Assembly (NCBI GenBank): GCA_028691905.1
Contig: JAQUYJ010000048.1
Span: 1 to 7,150 of the forward strand
DNA from: Bacilli bacterium
GTDB taxonomy: Bacteria > Bacillota_I > Bacilli_A > ML615J-28 > CAG-698
Length of the DNA: 7,150 nucleotides
Direction of reading: 5' to 3'
Shown here: piece by piece, positions 5,959 through 7,150 of the stretch
Layout of the letters: each line of letters starts with the position of its first letter
Numbering within the stretch: the stretch's first letter is position 1
Translations under genes and position numbers: made by a program
Notes under the pieces: generated by a model
What the model was told of the DNA's origin: nothing
Databases searched by the model: none
What the model saw: only the letters and a program-made list of their open reading frames with translations

Positions 5959-5975
5959 ATATATATTATATTTGA
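5955..5975. repeat. Perfect inverted repeat overlapping the infC promoter -35
   Basis: TCAAATAT (5955-5962) and ATATTTGA (5968-5975) form an 8-bp palindrome around a 5-base centre. It includes the ABC permease stop codon and the last four bases of the -35 element. It is pure A/T except for one pair and lacks a following T-run, so it is a poor terminator. It could be a protein-binding site or a chance result of AT-rich sequence. Confidence 0.4.
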
Positions 5976-6664
5976 ATATCAATTTTTTTATAAATAAATA
6001 GAATTACTCCGATGAGAAGGATTATCAGCCATATATCGTACAAAAACAAAAGGAAAAAACTTTCAAAATATAGTTCTCCGTTCGGAAATAAAAACAAAAA
6101 AACTGAAACAATTTTATTTTTTGATTGGATAGTAAAATTATTACCAATGATGAAAAGAAAAAAGACAAAAATCATAACAAATGGATTTTTAATAAAATGA
6201 AAGAATAATGTAGTATAGAGTCCATAAATTAATGTGACATGAAACAGGTGGAAAAACAAAATATAACTATCCATCCAATAAAATCGAGGTTGCATGAAAT
6301 ATCCTGCAATCAGAAAACTAAGTAATGATACCACAATATAACATAAAAAGAAACTATAAAAAACTAACATTTTGCTGAACAGATACTTTTTTCGTGATAT
6401 CAGGGAAGGTAAAATTAAATAAGCATAGGAATCATGATCAATATTAAAATAAAATCCAAAACAAAATGTCGCCAATAAGGTAGCGATTATTTTAGTGATG
6501 GGAAAACTGGTTTGAAAATAAATCAGATTATCATAAGCTTCTCTGGCCATAATGAAATAAATGGCATTTTGAATAAACATACTGATAAAAACTATGAGTA
6601 AAAACCGAAAACCAAAGAAATGATGTAAATGAATTTTAACGAGTTCTTTCATCAACCGTTCCAT
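5966..6664 (-). CDS. ABC-2-like transporter membrane subunit
   Basis: The 232-residue protein is strongly hydrophobic with six likely membrane helices at about 18-40, 56-76, 97-122, 133-157, 160-177 and 203-226, the size and layout of small ABC-2-type permeases. It has no motif specific enough to name a substrate. The pairing with the overlapping ATPase gene upstream indicates a two-gene exporter; such small systems commonly move lipids, peptides or antibiotics, which is inference. The RKKYLFSK segment after the second helix is a possible coupling region for the ATPase. The ATG at 6664 lies 29 bases inside the ATPase gene and has a weak ribosome site; a second ATG at 6652 with GGA 7 bases before it is an equally plausible start, giving 228 residues. 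No clear terminator follows, so some transcripts may run on into the infC leader. Confidence 0.8.
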   Translation of the reverse strand: MERLMKELVKIHLHHFFGFRFLLIVFISMFIQNAIYFIMAREAYDNLIYFQTSFPITKIIATLLATFCFGFYFNIDHDSYAYLILPSLISRKKYLFSKMLVFYSFFLCYIVVSLLSFLIAGYFMQPRFYWMDSYILFFHLFHVTLIYGLYTTLFFHFIKNPFVMIFVFFLFIIGNNFTIQSKNKIVSVFLFLFPNGELYFESFFLLFLYDIWLIILLIGVILFIYKKIDIQI

Positions 6665-7150
6665 TTCTTATGTACCAAAGGTAATCTGCATCTTTTTGAA
6701 AATATTTCGGATAATGACTTGTTATAAATATTGTTTTTTTATGAAGCTTTAATTTTTTTATTAGCAATATGAATTTCTTCTGACTCTGATTATCGAAACC
6801 GTTTAATGGTTCATCAAAAAAATACCATTTTGGATAATGCATAATGGACTGTATAATGATCAGTTTTTGAAACATGCCTTTGGATAGGGCTCCTATTTTC
6901 TTATATGGATCCAAGCTCCACTCTTCCAGCAAGAACATGATTCTTTTTTTAGCACACCTTTCTTCCATTTTTCTTAATAAAGCCAAATCAACAAGTATAT
7001 CATAGACACGTAAATGATTGGGTAAGTAAATCTTTTCCGGAGCATAACCAATCGGATTACCCTGTTCAGTTTGTAATAATCCTTTTGTAGGAAAATATAG
7101 TTTCATAATCATTTTTAATAAAGTTGATTTCCCGCTGCCGTTTTCTCCAA
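6636..7150 (-). CDS. ABC transporter ATP-binding protein (5' part outside window)
   Basis: The frame is open to the window edge: the first visible codons read GENGSGKST, the Walker A motif (minus strand from 7148), so the gene starts outside and the ATG at 7112 is internal. Further motifs in order are IGYAPEKIYLP in the Q-loop region with Glu or Lys where glutamine is usual, LSKGMFQK (signature), WYFFDEP (Walker B with catalytic Glu), LNGFD (D-loop) and ITSHYP (H-loop). All catalytic residues are present, so it should be an active ATPase driving the overlapping membrane subunit. After the H-loop it ends quickly (YLWYIRNGTVDERTR), a minimal domain as in small ABC-2 exporters. The N-terminal 30-40 residues, including the A-loop, are missing. 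The substrate is unknown; the CcmA/BcrA-like style is a general impression. Confidence 0.9.
   Translation of the reverse strand, partial: GENGSGKSTLLKMIMKLYFPTKGLLQTEQGNPIGYAPEKIYLPNHLRVYDILVDLALLRKMEERCAKKRIMFLLEEWSLDPYKKIGALSKGMFQKLIIIQSIMHYPKWYFFDEPLNGFDNQSQKKFILLIKKLKLHKKTIFITSHYPKYFQKDADYLWYIRNGTVDERTR

Noticed and set aside
5955..5975. Inverted repeat as an intrinsic terminator for the ABC transporter operon
   Set aside because: The stem is almost only A/T and is followed by ACAAATTCC rather than a T-run; kept only as a repeat.
6012..6200. Plus-strand frame of 62 codons, lysine-rich
   Set aside because: Its lysine and isoleucine richness is the antisense of the Phe/Ile/Leu-rich membrane protein; no independent support.
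7104..7112. ATG codons at 7112 and 7106 as the start of the ABC ATPase
   Set aside because: The frame continues upstream with an intact Walker A motif, so these methionines are internal (KMIMKLY).
1..7150. Mobile elements, CRISPR arrays, tRNA genes or a new defence system
   Set aside because: I saw no transposase-like frames, terminal repeats, regularly spaced repeats or cloverleaf sequences; all coding space is accounted for by recognisable housekeeping or transport families.

Overview
The window is AT-rich bacterial chromosome with every supportable gene on the minus strand. The low GC, strong Shine-Dalgarno sites (AGGAGG type), the infC-rpmI-rplT operon with an L20-type attenuator leader, and a TGS-domain nucleoside kinase point to a low-GC Gram-positive (Bacillota). 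The protein style would suit the Erysipelotrichia, but that is only an impression. TGA serves as a stop (end of the nucleoside kinase), so the code is the standard bacterial one.

In transcription order (high to low coordinates) there are four blocks. (1) 7150-5966: the 3' part of an ABC exporter, with an ATPase cut by the window edge followed by a six-helix membrane subunit. (2) 5958-4585: the translation operon infC-rpmI-rplT. It has a consensus TTGACA-17-TATAGT promoter, a leader of about 155 nt that can fold into either an antiterminator or an intrinsic terminator, an AUU start codon for infC, and a clear intrinsic terminator after rplT. (3) 4560-652: four genes with overlapping ends behind their own promoter: an O-antigen-ligase/polymerase-like membrane protein, a uridine-kinase-like nucleoside kinase with a ThrRS-like N-terminal half, a flavin-reductase-like split-barrel protein and a PaaI-type hotdog thioesterase. 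(4) 638-1: a separate promoter drives a secreted metallophosphoesterase of the purple-acid-phosphatase type, cut by the left edge.

The best-supported regulatory biology is around infC: two autoregulatory devices sit on one transcript. The leader can terminate transcription (in relatives this is controlled by L20, the last product of the operon), and the AUU start allows IF3 to limit its own translation. Both are known principles, but the structure can be read here in unusual detail. Block 3 is tightly coupled by overlaps of 19, 8 and 14 bases, yet its four products have no obvious common pathway. I see no mobile element, CRISPR array, tRNA or rRNA gene, and no clear new defence-type system.
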